Positions 11,900 through 25,019 are shown, counted from the first letter of the stretch. The stretch is DNA of 64,000 nucleotides from Isoetes taiwanensis (GCA_021234155.1 JAJEKV010000012.1:4095789-4159788), one strand, 5' to 3'. Notes: a model not told the origin generated them from the sequence alone. Numbers and translations are program-made.

Positions 11900-13640
11900 T
11901 CTCCTTCTACTTTTGTTGCTAGTGGTAGAGGTGGTAATGCTGGATCAAAAGGAAAAGGACTTTCATCCCACTCCATGCATAGCTGAAATCTCTGAAATTT
12001 GAGTTCTAGCTCAGATATGTTCTCAATGGCTAGCTTTGTTTCAAAGGTCACATCATCCATCTCCTTCTTCCTTCTTCAAAGATCTAATGTCAGGTAAGAT
12101 TCTTTCATTAAGATCCTTCTCCCTCAACCTGTTAATGTACATGATACCTGCTATCGTTTCAGGTTGCTTCTTCATGACATCTTCATTTTCCTTAATTTCA
12201 AGCTTGACCCTTCCCTTCAAGTTCAAGAAGTTCAATTTGCCTTTCAAGTTTTCGTTGGTTCTCTTCTCTATACTAAAGTTTGGCTTTAGCAGCCGTTAAA
12301 GCCTGTTCTGTAGACTGATGCCATGTATTCAACAAGTTGCGAAAGTCTAGAGAGACATAGTTATATCATAACACAACTTGATATACATCATATTTGCCAC
12401 TATACAACAACACAACACAACACAACACCACACCACACATCATATTTGTCATCATGTTTTTCATCATACCAACGTTGCTACAACACACCACATTTGACAT
12501 CATATTTGCCATCCTATCTGCCTCTTAAAACCACTCATCATATTTGACATCATAAATTGCCACCGTACTTGTGATGCTATATAACATTATATTCACCTTC
12601 ACATAACACAAACGTGCCAATCCATCACATTAGTTTATAATATATTCCAACCACATTAGACCAACACACAGACTATGCTGCATCTTCATACCACACGTTC
12701 TCATTGCTGCATCTCTCAATACTATGATAAGAAGAATCATCTCACAATATTTACACTATGCAACATCATATTCTACCAACCACATACCACTTAAAACATT
12801 AAAACTACAGTATTGGCTATTGCATAAGATGTTAACTCCCATTTTATCACCATGCCACATGACACACCACACATTAACATAGCACATGACAACAAATACA
12901 GAACATGCTTACTCCTGTTCAATCAACCTAGTAACCTGATTTAGAAGCAATTTCACTTTCTTCTACTTGTTTTGAAATACCTGATTCAGTAGAAATCTTT
13001 GCATTCTTTCCGCACATTGGCTTCACATCACTTTGTTTTTTCTGTTCCGTTTGTCACATCCGATACATGGATCCTGGAGCAATTACTTTGAAGATTTTTT
13101 GTAGGTGTTAGGGTAGATCTACTATTCTTGTCCTCCTCACTTTCATTTTCACTTGCATCTCCAGCAGGTGGTGAATACCCTGGCTATTTATGTTTTTTTG
13201 AACAATTAGCTTTGTTTCCTGCTCCTGTTTGCTGCAAAGCTTTTTGGCACTTTTCCATCTCATGCTGCTCCCAAAAACTCAACCAATTAACTTGCTCCCC
13301 TTTCTTATATAAATAATATGTTGTCGCAAAAGTTAGAGGTACCATGCCTCTCCAAGCATGTGGCTTCCCAGTAATCTGTTTGTTCAACATGATTACCTCT
13401 CGGTATTGGTCCGGGTTGAGGTTCTTTAATCTGGAAAGAAATTATTCAAGTACATTGAAAAACGGACATTAAGATTAAACTACAATACCTATAGCATGTT
13501 TTTTTTGGTACTCTTTCACCCCAAACCGACTTCAACTCATCTGGGGAAGTATAATGTTCATCATGTTTGTAAAGTTGTCTGTAAGTATGTCCGACGGCGT
13601 TGAGCTCTGGTTTCGAATCCATTTGCACAAATTTCTGTTG
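11900..13640 (-). pseudogene. Broken minus-strand coding region of unknown family
   Basis: On the minus strand one phase stays largely open from about 13434 to 13030 with only rare stops. It includes NLNPDQYREVIMLNKQITGK, then a Trp/Tyr-rich stretch ending at 13184, then an acidic segment with DASENESEEDKNS. A nearby frame at 13446-13628 contains TSPDELKSVWGERVPKK. Further on, near 12060-11950, a coiled-coil-like stretch follows MDDVTFETKLAIENISELEL. A low-complexity ACACC/ATTTGCCATCAT tract interrupts the middle. It could be the accessory protein of a DNA transposon or a decayed host gene. No family could be named. Confidence 0.35.
12395..12445. repeat. CAACA/CACCA low-complexity tract
   Basis: A run of ACAACACAACACAACAC followed by CCACACCACACATC. 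The surrounding 12300-12900 region repeats variants of CATCATATTTGCCATC and is compositionally biased. Confidence 0.6.
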
Positions 13641-14127
13641 TGGTTTCTCCTGAATCTGGTAGCAAGAGGAGAGAGAGTTTCAGGGGAGGGAAAGATCGAA
13701 GTACTTGGACATGTGGCATGATAATTTGAATTTGCTTAATCAACCTGAACCTGACATTATTATAACTACCTCTTCCATAACTTTTGGCCCACACTAAACC
13801 ACGCCCACGCACTACAAATGTGGCGTAAAAATGTGATGTTTCTAGAAACTGTAGTGGTAGTCTTATCAATGTTCCTTGTGAAAATGTTGAGCGCCATTTT
13901 TCTTGGATATTTTGTCTTTATCCCATCTTTTTTGTTAGAAATGTCTTCTTGGCAAAAAAAAAGTGGGAGAAAGCAAATTCACTGAGATCTGAAGCAGAAT
14001 TTGAGAAAATCAATTGCTGCCCTTGTAGAGGGGTGGCTCATATGAGATTCTTCTCATCCGAAGCTACAATCTAAATATAAAATCTCCATATTTATGAAGC
14101 AAGAATTCAATCACGATCGACTCCCTT

Positions 14128-14463
14128 ATGGAGACAGAAGTTTTTGCAATTATTAGAGAGAGAACTAGAATTATATGTGGTTTTTTGAAAGGCTCTGCTA
14201 CTGATCTTTGGAACTCTCTGATCATTCAGCAATTCTTTCCTGATAATCTTTTTTCTTCAGAATACACCTTTGTTCCTAGTACAATTGAGTTTGAGGTCGA
14301 AATTACTAATTCTTGGCTGGAAGAATTTGTCGGATCAAGCGCCATTGCTCCTTCAGGCATTTTTTGGGTGCATTGTGACTGGTTAGATCACAAAATTTTT
14401 GTTGAAGTATATCACAGCAAGACTCAGCTCAATTTGAAGAGAATCCGCCTTAATTCTATGTGA
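14128..14463 (+). CDS. Hypothetical 111-residue open frame
   Basis: Starts at an ATG and runs uninterrupted to a TGA. The protein is mixed in composition (Trp, Phe, Ile and acidic residues) with no simple repeats and no recognised domain. Its middle contains SWLEEFVGSS and its end WVHCDWLDHKIFVEVYHSK. It could be a fragment of a larger gene or element. There is no sign of splice-linked neighbours, and a local duplication follows directly at 14570. Expression and reality are uncertain. Confidence 0.25.
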   Translation: METEVFAIIRERTRIICGFLKGSATDLWNSLIIQQFFPDNLFSSEYTFVPSTIEFEVEITNSWLEEFVGSSAIAPSGIFWVHCDWLDHKIFVEVYHSKTQLNLKRIRLNSM

Positions 14464-14569
14464 AAAGGAGTTCTTAATCCGATTGACTTTGATCTGCATA
14501 ATTGGAATGGCAATCCGATCTTTGTTAATTAATTTTGAATCTAATTAAGGGGATAGACAAATCCTTACC

Positions 14570-14815
14570 CGTGTACTACTATCGATCACTTTTGGACATA
14601 TTCAAGATGGAAGATGATTTTATCAAATCACACATTACTAAAAGTTGTGTACTACTATCGACCACTTTTGGACATATTCAAGATGGAAGATGATTTTATT
14701 TTCATACTATTTTTTAACCCGTTTATAAGGTTGACAGGGACACCATGAAGGCATCCCCATTTCTATATTTTTTTAACCCGTTTATAAGGTTGAATCCCTG
14801 ACACCATGAAGGGTT
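14570..14815. repeat. Two short tandem duplications
   Basis: GTGTACTACTATCGA plus about 45 following bases occurs at about 14572-14631 and again near 14647-14700. A second unit, TTTTTTAACCCGTTTATAAG, occurs near 14708 and again near 14769, each followed by an ACACCATGAAGG box. Copies are almost identical, so the duplications are recent. Confidence 0.75.
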
Positions 14816-14936
14816 AAAAATATTTCTTAACCATTGGTTTAAAAGATTGAAACAATTTTGACGTTAGCCGATTTCTTAACCAAAGGTTAAAAAAGCATGA
14901 TCCTAATTTTGAAAAATTCTTAGTTTTCCAGCTCAT

Positions 14937-15227
14937 ATGGCCACGTCACGTTCTCTTAAGCCGACGCATGGTCTCTTTTTGCCACCGACGAAACCTCTCC
15001 TACTCTTCCAATTCCCTTCCTCTTCTGTCCAAACCTTCAATCTCAGCAGTTTTAGGTATTGGGTTTCTTCTCTGGTACCTGATGGCGCTCCATTTCCGGC
15101 CGCACCTGTTCGCCAGATCCAAAGTGGTACCTGCAAATGCAATCATCTTCCAGTTTTAAGTTCAGATCTTGTTTTCATGTCTGAGTTTGGTCGAAATGGC
15201 AAAGCCTTTGGGGCCTTTGTTGAGTAG
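14937..15227 (+). promoter_or_regulatory. Possible upstream ORF overlapping the synergin-like start
   Basis: This ATG-initiated 96-codon frame begins 259 bases upstream of the main start at 15196 and ends 30 bases inside it in a different frame. If the transcript starts upstream of 14937, ribosomes would meet this ATG first. It may equally be leader sequence removed by a 5' UTR intron. The peptide is Ser/Pro/Phe-rich with no recognised domain. Confidence 0.3.
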
Positions 15228-18130
15228 TGGCAACAGTTTTGTGTCATTTTCTCATGGTTCAAATGGATCTCTCAGCATCCCTTATGAAAAGAGTAATTCG
15301 CGGTTCTCCAAACCCCTGTCTCTATCTTTTTTCGGGGAACAAGACGTTGAAGAGGAGATTGGAGCTGAGGCAGAGTCAAATGTTGCAAACGGAAAAGTAA
15401 CTGTGGCCACCGATCCGGTAGATGAAATAAATTGCCCTCCAGATGATGATTTTGGTGAATTTGAGTCGGTCCCTGCCGAATCTTCTGAGGCAGTAGGCAG
15501 TTTCGCAACTGTAGAATGGGACTTATCTCCCAGCAACTTTATGTTAATGGCACATGGATCTGGATTGAATGCTTCATTGCAACACAGTGTTCAGCCATTA
15601 GATAACTTCTTCACCCCACAAATTTCTGATTTTCATGCTATAAACAAATACACCCCTAATGGAGCCAGTCAATCTCATCAGAATGTTAATGGTGCATATC
15701 CATCCAAGTCAGAGGAGGAGCTTGCTGCTGTGAATAATGATGACTCCGATGATTGGGGCGACTTTGTGCTACCATCTCCACAAGCACATTCTAAGATTTC
15801 CAATGGGTTCAATAGGGGCCTTGTTCCAGATATTCTTGACAAGAGCCCTAAGTCCCCAGTTCTGACACAGGCTCATGCTACTAAAGACTGTGCTGTTGTT
15901 GACAATTTAGATATTTTCTCATTTTACGAGGATCCTCTATCACGTGGAACAAAGGGAGCAGTTGCATTTGAGAACAATAGCATTGGATCATTGCTTGATG
16001 TATACGATTCATTGTCTACAAATGGACTCTCTTCTAATGGGGGAACATTTCGTAATGGAGAAAATAATATTATCGAAGCTTTCATTTCTAAAGACGAGAC
16101 TCAAATTGTGGATATTTTAGCTAATGATATTATGCTTGATGTTTCTCAAGCATCGCCTCTGCAATGTAAAGGATCTGAAAGTCATTGTCAAAGTTATGAT
16201 GATAATAACATTTTGGAATCAGGAACCTGGTTTTCAAGTGACTGGAGTGGAGTGAAAAGCTTAGAACAAGATGATGCAACATCTGGTATGCATTTGTTCA
16301 TTGAATTTCTCTGCATCATTGATCTCCCTTATTTGACATGGTAGATGCCCTTGTTTCTTGTTCCAGGAGAGGTGAAGAATCTTTTGGAGTTAGATTTTTC
16401 TACAAATGGATCACAGTCTTTAACATCTGTTAACCCTTCAGGAGCAATAAACGATGTATCGTTTGATATCTTTGACTATAGTTTTGGGTTCAATCAGGGC
16501 GGCAGTACAACCCATTTGGAAACTGAATTTCCAGATCGAGGACTGAAAGATCACAAGCATACTCTCTCCCAGAAGATAGGGTTAGATGATTTGGCATGTG
16601 CTATTCGAGAAGATCTAAAGGTATTTGCCTTCTCTCTAGTATGATAATCATATTTTTGTGACTCCTATCAGATTGATTGTTGCCAATAGATCTTATAAGA
16701 CAACAACCATGCATTTTGTACATTTATCATCACATGGATGATATTTTCTAACTAAATTATGCTTCTGGAAAGGTAGGAAGGTTGCTTCAGTAATAAGAGA
16801 AAAAGCTCTATGCCATAAAAAATGCAAGTACCATCTTATATCAAGTATTTGTCTTAAATAAGGCTTTTCAAATGGTGAGATTGAAGGAATTCTGAGTGGG
16901 CCTTTCTTCAGCTGAATTTTCTACATTGAACTTCGAGGATTATCTATGTAAGGTGGCAAAATTAGGTTTGAAGTTTAAAAGGTCCGCCTGGTGTTTTAGC
17001 GAGTCTCTGAATCTGTCAGTTCTGCTACACCAGTAAATTGCTTATCCATCCAGGTCGTGGAAAGTGGTTCTTGTTTATTAAAGTCCCAGCTCATCTGAGC
17101 ATCCATATTCCTTGTATCTGAGCAGAAGTAAAACATAATTTGCATTGGATTTATTTTCTGGGTAGCCTTTCTTTCATAGATACTCTGCATTACCATGTAT
17201 TAACCGAGCCATCAAAGACGTTAAGGACAATACATTTATGTGCCAAATTAGATGTATGGTATAGTTTCATTTAGAAATATCAAAGAGTGTATCTTGGTAT
17301 GCCCTGAGTGTCTATTTTATACTTCATATAGGTTGGCAAAAATGTAAAGGAAGATATGCTCATGCATGAGCATCCATTGAGTACAATACTGTCAGGTACT
17401 TCAGTGACAGATCAGCATCTGTATTTAAAAGCTTGGAGTGCATTAGCTTCTGCTTGCGCATTCGAGCTTGAACATGGACTGAAGATATGGCAACAAGCAA
17501 TGCGATCAGACATTTCTTCACAGGTTCTCCATACTATTGAAGGTGCTTAATGTGTTTTATTTCATCCTATGATTTCTTCTTGCATCTTATGGTCTTATCT
17601 GCCATGCAGGTAGAAGTTACTTTGCAGCACTTGGGCAGGTATATCTTGTTTATTTACTCCTTCGTGCTGCTACTCAGATTTATGAACCTTGGCTGCAATC
17701 AACAACAGACCAAGCAAAAGAGTTATTAATCTCTATGAATTGCTGTCATGCTTCATGGAATAAGCTTCAAGCTGCTGTTAACATGGCACATTCTGGATTG
17801 CATAATGACATGCCTATTGATTCAGCATCATGGGCTGAATTGGAAAATAAAATTTTGGGCATCCAATCCGCAGCAGCAACATTTGATGGAAGGGAAGCTA
17901 AATGCCCACCACTATGCCACTTAACTTTGTTGCCCACTGACGCTACTATCTCAGGTAGAATATCACATAAGCTGTCTATAAATTCTATACAAGTTTTTTC
18001 TAATGGATGACTTTACCATTACCTTTAAACAGTTGCACCAGTGGTGGAGTGGAATGATAAGCAATATTTTCTACCCATTGCAAATCTTTGGGTGAATCGT
18101 GTCTCGTGCGAACCTCCGGCATTTAGTTGA
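15196..18130 (+). CDS. Synergin-gamma-like protein (AP-1 accessory), five exons
   Basis: Exons are 15196-16285, 16367-16620, 17332-17542, 17610-17954 and 18033-18130. All junctions are GT-AG and in phase, giving 665 residues. The long N-terminal half is acidic and disordered-looking and carries DDDFGEFE near residue 83 and DDWGDFV near residue 185. These match the acidic-Phe/Trp motifs with which synergins and related adaptors bind the gamma-ear domain of AP-1. The C-terminal 250 residues form a conserved helical region with YLKAWSALASACAFELEHGL, SYFAALGQVYLVYLLLRAA and a final WNDKQYFLPIANLWVNRV. The likely role is clathrin/AP-1 traffic at the trans-Golgi, inferred from the motifs. The start is the first ATG in the open frame. 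The pGlcT gene begins 659 bases downstream on the same strand. Intact. Confidence 0.75.
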
Positions 18131-18788
18131 AAATTTAGTTGTTGCTGTTTATAGATCTTTGGAAGAACCATATCCCTCACAAACCCCTTAATCGGGCCGG
18201 CTCTGTCCTATAATCGGTTGCTGCTATTCAAACCATATCCCTCACAACCCCCTTGATTGGGTCGGCTCTGTCCTATAATGGGTTGCTGCCATTCAAACAG
18301 TTTGCACTGCAGCCTTGTGTAATTATTAATTATTCTTTGTGGAAACATCGGTTATTCTTTGAGAAGCTGCTTCAGAGCTCTCTATGCTGTAAATTCAAAT
18401 CAATCAAATAATAGTATTGGGATTGAGCCTCTACAATGTAATCATTCTTTGCAGAAACGTTGGTTATTCTTTGAGAAGCTCCTGCATATTTATATCTTTG
18501 GTTGGGATTGAGCTGTCTCTTAAAATGCAATTGTAAATTCATGAATGTCAAGCACCGGCAATGAGAATATTAATAAAATAATAGTATTGGAGGGACAAAA
18601 TGGCAAGACATTTCACAACACCAGGAACTTCCAATTTGATAAGTTTTAAATAAAAAAATAATTCATTCGTTACGGGAAAAGATCGCCTCTTTCCCTTTTA
18701 AATGGTTTTCTTTTTCTTGACAAGTGTATGTCTCACCTTACTCATGGACACTGAAGAAACATGGGGTCAATTTAGCGTAGTCAGAAAC
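18131..18788. repeat. Intergenic spacer with local tandem duplications
   Basis: A block of about 65 bases containing CATATCCCTCACAA, GGTCGGCTCTGTCCTATAAT and a GGTTGCTGC tail occurs near 18168-18230 and again near 18233-18298. A second unit containing GGTTATTCTTTGAGAAGCT occurs near 18349 and 18461, with AATAATAGTATTGG near 18408 and 18576. The spacer should hold the synergin-like 3' UTR and the pGlcT promoter. Confidence 0.6.
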
Positions 18789-21700
18789 ATGGCTATGCGG
18801 CTCTCTGTTGGTGGCGCTCGTATTACCGCCATACAACCCAGTTCATTTTTGCTCTCAAAATATAACAGAGGATCATATCCATTCGCATTTGGTTATAAAC
18901 ATGTCCAGAGCTGCACAATTACGAGGAGATCATGCCAATACCGTGCTCAGCTGAACGAAGAAACCAACAAGGCTACATCATCCACACCATCATCCGTCCC
19001 TGATAAATCATTGGTTTCGGATGATAGGCAGAGAGGTAAGGGCTTCATTCTGACAGCCTTAAGTATGCAAATATTGACAGTTTATTTCCAGATGGAGATT
19101 TTCAACAGAATTATCAGGATTGGGGTTGGTTGCCTGCGTTTCCTCATGTAGTCACTGCTTCCATGGCCAATCTTCTCTTCGGATTTCACATTGGGTATGC
19201 TTAAAATCTCTATATTGAAAGAACTTGTGCATACAATGTCTATTTGATCGGCATTGAATGATTAAGATTCGAGAAGTTTTGCCATATTCCTATTGCTGCA
19301 TATCAGAACTATAAATTAACAACATGCTATGAGGAAAGGAATATATTGCATGTCTAAGTACGACATTAGCTTTTGGGAAGCCTGCAAGCATTTGAATAGC
19401 AGAATATGTTTCTTCTGGATGGTGTGTGATGTGACAAGTCTTGTTGTACTGTTGTCCATGGCGCCAGCATCTTTAATAAGGGTTTAGTTTCAGGCAATGA
19501 ATTGCCTTACTAGCGATGGTATTACGTAATCAAACAACATGGGGCACATTATTGCTCAGGGGAGAATCTGCAGTTGCAGTTCTGATTTATTAGTTCTGGT
19601 TGCAGCTAATTCCAGATAGCACCGCTGTGAAGGTGCCTCTGAGGCCGTACACTAGAATGGAATATAGCATGCTTATAGAGATGACCCTTGATGTCTCTAC
19701 CACAAGATAAGAATATAATGCGCTTTCAAAGTAAGAATAGGTACAGCTTGCAGAAAACAAAGTCTTCCCCCGTCTGCCATTTCGATAAAAGATAATGTGG
19801 CCACTAGATTAGGGCATTCGGCCACTGGACATTAGAGGACTATTTCAATCCTTTGATGGTATCCACTGTCTATTGCCTCAGCCAGAACCCTTCTTAGAGG
19901 CTAGTCTTATCACTATAACAAGCAGCTTGAAATTGGTTTCAATCATTGGTAAACACACTAAGAATGATGCGCTTAAGGCTCCAGGAGACCAGTACTACCG
20001 TTAATAATCATTTCTTGTTTGTCTGCAGTCAAAGCCAAATAAGTTTATGGTAAAACAGCATAGTTTGGCACCTGAACCACTCTGTGAGTTGAAACATTTT
20101 TGCTTTAGGTTAGAGGCATGGGGAAGGTGGATTGGTTTAACACGTATGTTCTTTGACAGTTTCTGTGAGGTAGGAGGTACCATGCAAGAAGAATTGGGCT
20201 CTAAAGCGATGATGGCTATATGAGGTGATAATGAAAAAATCTATTTGCATGGAAGAAATAAAATGGAAGTGCCCACTTAATAATGGCAGCGTTGTTAAAA
20301 GTATGCATGGCACCTTTGTTTTCTTGTTTGGTAAATTGTACTATAGTAAGTTCAGCATAATCTAGTCCCTTTTACTTGCATGATCATCTGATCTGCCTAG
20401 TGACGGTATTTCCCTTCTTTCTGATGCAGGATTATAAACGGACCCATAAAATCAATTGCCCTTGACCTTGGTTTTGATGGGGATACTATCATGGAAGGTC
20501 TTGTAGTCAGCATCTTTATTGTTGGCGCCTTTTTTGGCAGTTTAGGTGGGGCTTCCCTTGCTGATAGAGTTGGACGCAGGAAGACATTTCAAATAGTCAT
20601 GATTCCTCTTTTATTAGGACCAGCTCTGAGGTGATAGTTTTACCAGGCATTGAGTTATTTTGTTTTGCATTGTAAAAAGTATATGGATAGAGCATTATAG
20701 ATTCATACATTTTTAGACAATCTTTAATCTTGTAGGGCTGCATTTTCAAAATAAAGAGGAAAAGGGATGGTGCTTTCATGTTCATGGAGTTGCCTAGAAA
20801 TGCATGACCATGCTGCAGTTTGTGAGTCATCATTGTGAATCGTCTTCATGAATTGCTTTCCTGTTCATTAATATCGAACCTGCTTTCACTGCATCATAGC
20901 TTATAAAGTTGTATTTCAACCAGTCTCGCTCATTTTTCCACTGATGCTAAAGCACAATACAATCCCGTTGTTCCCAGCAGGGTTGAAAAATTTATTTTTG
21001 TGACATCCCATCCACAGGGCTCTTCACCTTTGCTCCAAACGCCTTATCCATAAAATCATATAATGGAAGGGTTGATAGAGGAGCATCAATCAGTTGCATG
21101 TTTCCATCAACATTGGGTTTAATTTTTTAGCTTTGTGCTAAGAATAGGCAATCTACATGATTATATCACCATGCATTCAAATCACAAAAGAAAATTATAG
21201 TATGATGATGTGGTTCCCTTGCATATTACTTAAGTATTAAGATTGGAAAAAGTATCATGCATGCTTCTTTAGTACTCATTTATTGAGGCAGCCACTTAAA
21301 TTGCTCTTATATGTTATCCAGTGCAACTGCACTTTCTGTTGATTGGATGCTACTGGGGCGTTTCCTAGTTGGAATTGGCATTGGGGTCAACACTGCTGCT
21401 GTTCCACTTTATATATCTGAGGTCTCATCCACTGATCTGAAGCTTTGAACACAGATAAAATACTAGTGCAGCCTACTAGCTAATGTATACCTGTCTTGTG
21501 AATTTAATGGGGTCCCAGTTTGTTGTCACTTTTACATTATAGATGAATTCAATAACAACCGGATCTATGATACCATAGCCAGCTGGCCAAACTGAGACAT
21601 AGTGAGATGCTCATAATCTGGTTAATTGATCCTGTTTCTAGAGTTATATTTGATTGGTCCCATATCTTCTCTGGACATATGTCATGCATACTTTGCACTG

Positions 21701-24700
21701 AGCTGTAGTAAGTTGGTCCTGTATCTTGAGTTGTCTTTGTTTGTACCGATATCTTTTCAGAACATATGTCGTGCATAATTTACATCCAGCTACCACATTC
21801 CATGGCCCTTCATTCATATACATCCTTATTATGCTACGTCCTTTAAGTTCTGAATGCATCCGTGGCAGTGTTTTGAGTTTTGTTTCACATTCGGAGCTCA
21901 TAGTACAATAGCATTCAATATTTCAGTCGCTTTTATAAAGAACCGCTCTTTTCGCCTGTAAGGGAGTTTTGGTGGGCATGATAATCTAAAAGAAGATAAT
22001 TGGTCATAATAATCACATAAAAAACTTTTTATGATATCTTAATGCTGATCTCTTTACTTCAGAGTTCTTGTGCTATGTAACTGCTTCTACCTCCATTAAA
22101 TCCCGTTCTAGTTAGTTTGAGAGAAGCAGTTAGGGTCTCGATTATTCTCTTCCCTTTTCTGCTGACTCTTCGAGCTCCTTCACATGGGTATTTGCATTCA
22201 TTTGCTGAGCACTACTAGGATCCTTGACTGACTAGTTTGCTGAGAGAAAGTAGAATCTTCCTCAAGTTGTGTTTTATTCTGCAGTTAAGTTTTGATGCGT
22301 AACAGAGCCCGTGTTTTCTTGCATTGAATGAACAGATTGCTCTTTTGCTGCATAATTGGTTTATGGACGTCTGCCCCTGATGCCTTAGATGAACATCTTT
22401 TGAACTGGTTTTTAGCAAGCATTTTCAGAAAGTAAATGCCAACCAATTGGTGCTTCAAATTTGAGGCTCCTATGCATAAGCACTGCAGACAGAGAGCCGT
22501 TTGGTTCTTTTGTCCTCTGTCAATTCTTATATTCTATGTCATAGAGATCTGATTGCAATGCAGTCTTCAGTTCTAATTGTTTAGTATGTTACGGATTTAA
22601 GAATATCATATTTTCAAGATTACACCAATTACAAATGTCCTTATTCTCGCACTGGTACTTCAATGTCAACCATTTTAGCCATGTATGTTAGAACCATCTA
22701 GAAAGTTGGTCATTGTTTTCTGATTCTAGTTGACAATGGAAATGATCTGCCAAACCAAACATTTCATCCCACTGTCATTTGGAAAAAAGACGTGTCCTTT
22801 GTGAAAATTGTATCAAGATGGAAGGAAAAGCTCATGATATAGGCAGAGGACACTCTTTAGCCACTAGTTCTCATTCTGGATCTGATTACTCATATCACTA
22901 ATGTGTAGTAATCTTTTACAGGTGTCTCCAACTAAATATCGTGGTGCGCTTGGAACCATTTGCCAGATTGGTACTTGTGTAGGAATAATCGTGGCTCTGC
23001 TGGTTGGTATACCAGCAGAGACAGATCCACATTGGTGATCTCTAAAACTGAGTAATTGTCATTATAAGTAGAAATTTAACTTTTTCCCATTTCTGTTGAT
23101 CCTGCCATAGAGATAAGTTCCCACATGTTGTAATCTTGGTGTTTTCCTTCAATTTAACGGTGAAATGTGGATTTAGTGCTATACTGGCAAACAGACTGAG
23201 TTAGCCATGACTTATGACTACTGTTCATTTGAGTTCCCATTTGGGGAGCTGGAAAAGATGTCAAAGCAGAGTAGAACCAAAACTTCTGGGATTTGAGGCT
23301 GATTGGGTGTATCTGTTCAAAATAGTTCAGCAATTTGTATCCTTGGGGCATGTTCCATGATCATCCATCTTGGTTGGTGTTTGGTAGCTGGCATGAGTGA
23401 CCGAATATGAAACAATCTTACCAGCTGTGATTTTCTTCACGTCCAGGTGGCGAACGATGTTTTGGATTAGCACTATTCCCGCATTATTTATTTTAATTGC
23501 AATGCAATTTGCAGTGGAAAGTCCCCGCTGGCTAGGAAAGGTAGAGAGCAATTATTTTTGGCTGAATTTTGCTAGTTCTTTGAACCTACGGTATGATAGT
23601 TTCATTTGAATTACAAATGACAAACAGGTGGGGCAATGGGATGAAGCACGAAAAGTTATTGGACAACTTTGGGGGCAGTCACAGGTGGAACAAGCTATGG
23701 AAGAGTTACAAAATGCCAATGAATCTACTGGCGAAGACGAAGCTTCATGGGGAGAAGTATTCTCAAAGCGGAACTTTTCTGGTAATTTGTTTGATCTGTA
23801 GGTAAAGGTACAAGCACTTGAAATCTGGCCGCATAATATATCGCACACCTGCATGCTGATACGTCTAAATGCCAATTGTGACATTTTCTATTAATGGTGC
23901 AGCTGCAGCAATAGGAGGCTCTTTGTTTGTGTTTCAGCAATTTGCTGGAATCAATGGTGTCCTTTACTTCTCATCTTTAACATTTCGCGACGCAGGCATC
24001 TCCAATAGCATGACTGCAAGTGCTGCTGTTGGTGTTGTTAACCTAATTGGTAACTGGCATTCTGTATATATTTCGAAAATTCTCTGCCAAATTGTGAAAA
24101 TTGAGCAATGGGTAATGCAGGAGCTTTAACAGCATTATCTTTAATGGACAAACAAGGTAGACGAGTACTTTTAATAGGAAGCTATGCTGGAATGGTAATC
24201 CGGTAGTTCTTTATGCAACTGTGTCAATTGTGGCAATGCTCAATACCTTCAGATATTTGCAGGCAATAGCTATGTTCGGCGTGGTGTTTGGATTGGAGTT
24301 ACCAATTGGAGATGATTGGTCTCATATTCTCTCTGTTTCATGCACACTTATGTATGCTGTTTCCAATCTATTCTTGTTTTCTATCAGCACGCTTAGTGGG
24401 GTTAAAATAACATGGCATTGAAGAGGCAATCTGCAGATACATATTTTGTTTTGCATTGGGTGCTGGTCCGGTGACGGGTTTAATTATCCCGGAGATCTGT
24501 AGTACAAGGATGCGGGCAAAGACAATGGCATTCAGCTTCTGCATTCATTGGGTATATCTTCAAACTATAATATAACTTGCATTATGAGGGTGATCCTAAT
24601 TCACATTCGCCTCTCAGGTTTGCAACTTCATAGTTGGTTTGTTCTTTCTAGAAGTGGTGAATCAGTTTGGTCTGTCAGCAGTGTATGGAAGCTTTGGAGT

Positions 24701-24815
24701 GGTTTCAATTATCACTGCTGTCTTTGCATATTATTGCATCATTGAAACCAAGGGCAAGTCCCTTGAAGAAATTGAGCTTCTGATGAGTCCAGAAATGAAC
24801 AGTTTGCGCAAATAA
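18789..24815 (+). CDS. pGlcT: Plastidic glucose transporter (major facilitator, sugar porter), 12 exons
   Basis: Exons are 18789-19035, 19092-19194, 20430-20630, 21322-21421, 22922-23034, 23447-23540, 23628-23781, 23903-24049, 24121-24194, 24263-24351, 24437-24551 and 24618-24815. All junctions are GT-AG and the phases match, giving 544 residues, close to Arabidopsis pGlcT. The Ser/Arg-rich first 90 residues look like a chloroplast transit peptide. Sugar-porter signatures appear in order: SMANLLFGFHIG, LADRVGRRKTF, LLGRFLVGIGIGVNTAAVPL, VESPRWLG, FVFQQFAGING, LMDKQGRRVLL, FALGAGPVTG and IETKGKSLEEIE. Twelve membrane segments are expected in the inner envelope, exporting glucose from starch breakdown. 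ATGs at 18702 and 18744 are in frame; 18789 is preferred because it opens the transit-like region. The 5' and middle introns are long (1235 and 1500 bases). Intact. Confidence 0.92.
21650..21795. repeat. Short duplication inside pGlcT intron 4
   Basis: A block containing GATATCTT, ACATATGTCRTGCATA and a TTTGCA/TTTACA tail occurs near 21655-21700 and again near 21745-21790. The rest of intron 4 holds no other recognisable element. Confidence 0.45.
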
Positions 24816-25019
24816 AGGACAATCATCACTTGAAGTGTATAGGTTGGGCCATGACTCCTATTTTTTGCTTTCAAAAAAGTACAAGAGGCATTGCAACATG
24901 AAGAGATAAACAACAATAATACTTTTATGGGTGTGAGGTAGGAGGCCTGGATTATCTTTAGAGCTGTGACAAAATATAAAAGGTTTTCACTTTGTTTTTT
25001 ACATACCAAGCTTGAAATC

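Noticed and set aside
11500-12060. Whole 186-residue minus-strand frame as one intact gene
   Set aside because: Only the first 50 residues look protein-like; the rest is His/Cys-rich translation of a CATGTGATGGCAAC-type repeat.
14937-15227. Upstream frame as a transit peptide of the synergin-like gene
   Set aside because: It is in a different reading frame from the main protein, and no intron joining the two was seen.
24263-24421. Longer open frame through the donor of pGlcT exon 10
   Set aside because: The frame past the GT at 24352 departs from the sugar-porter sequence, which resumes at 24437.
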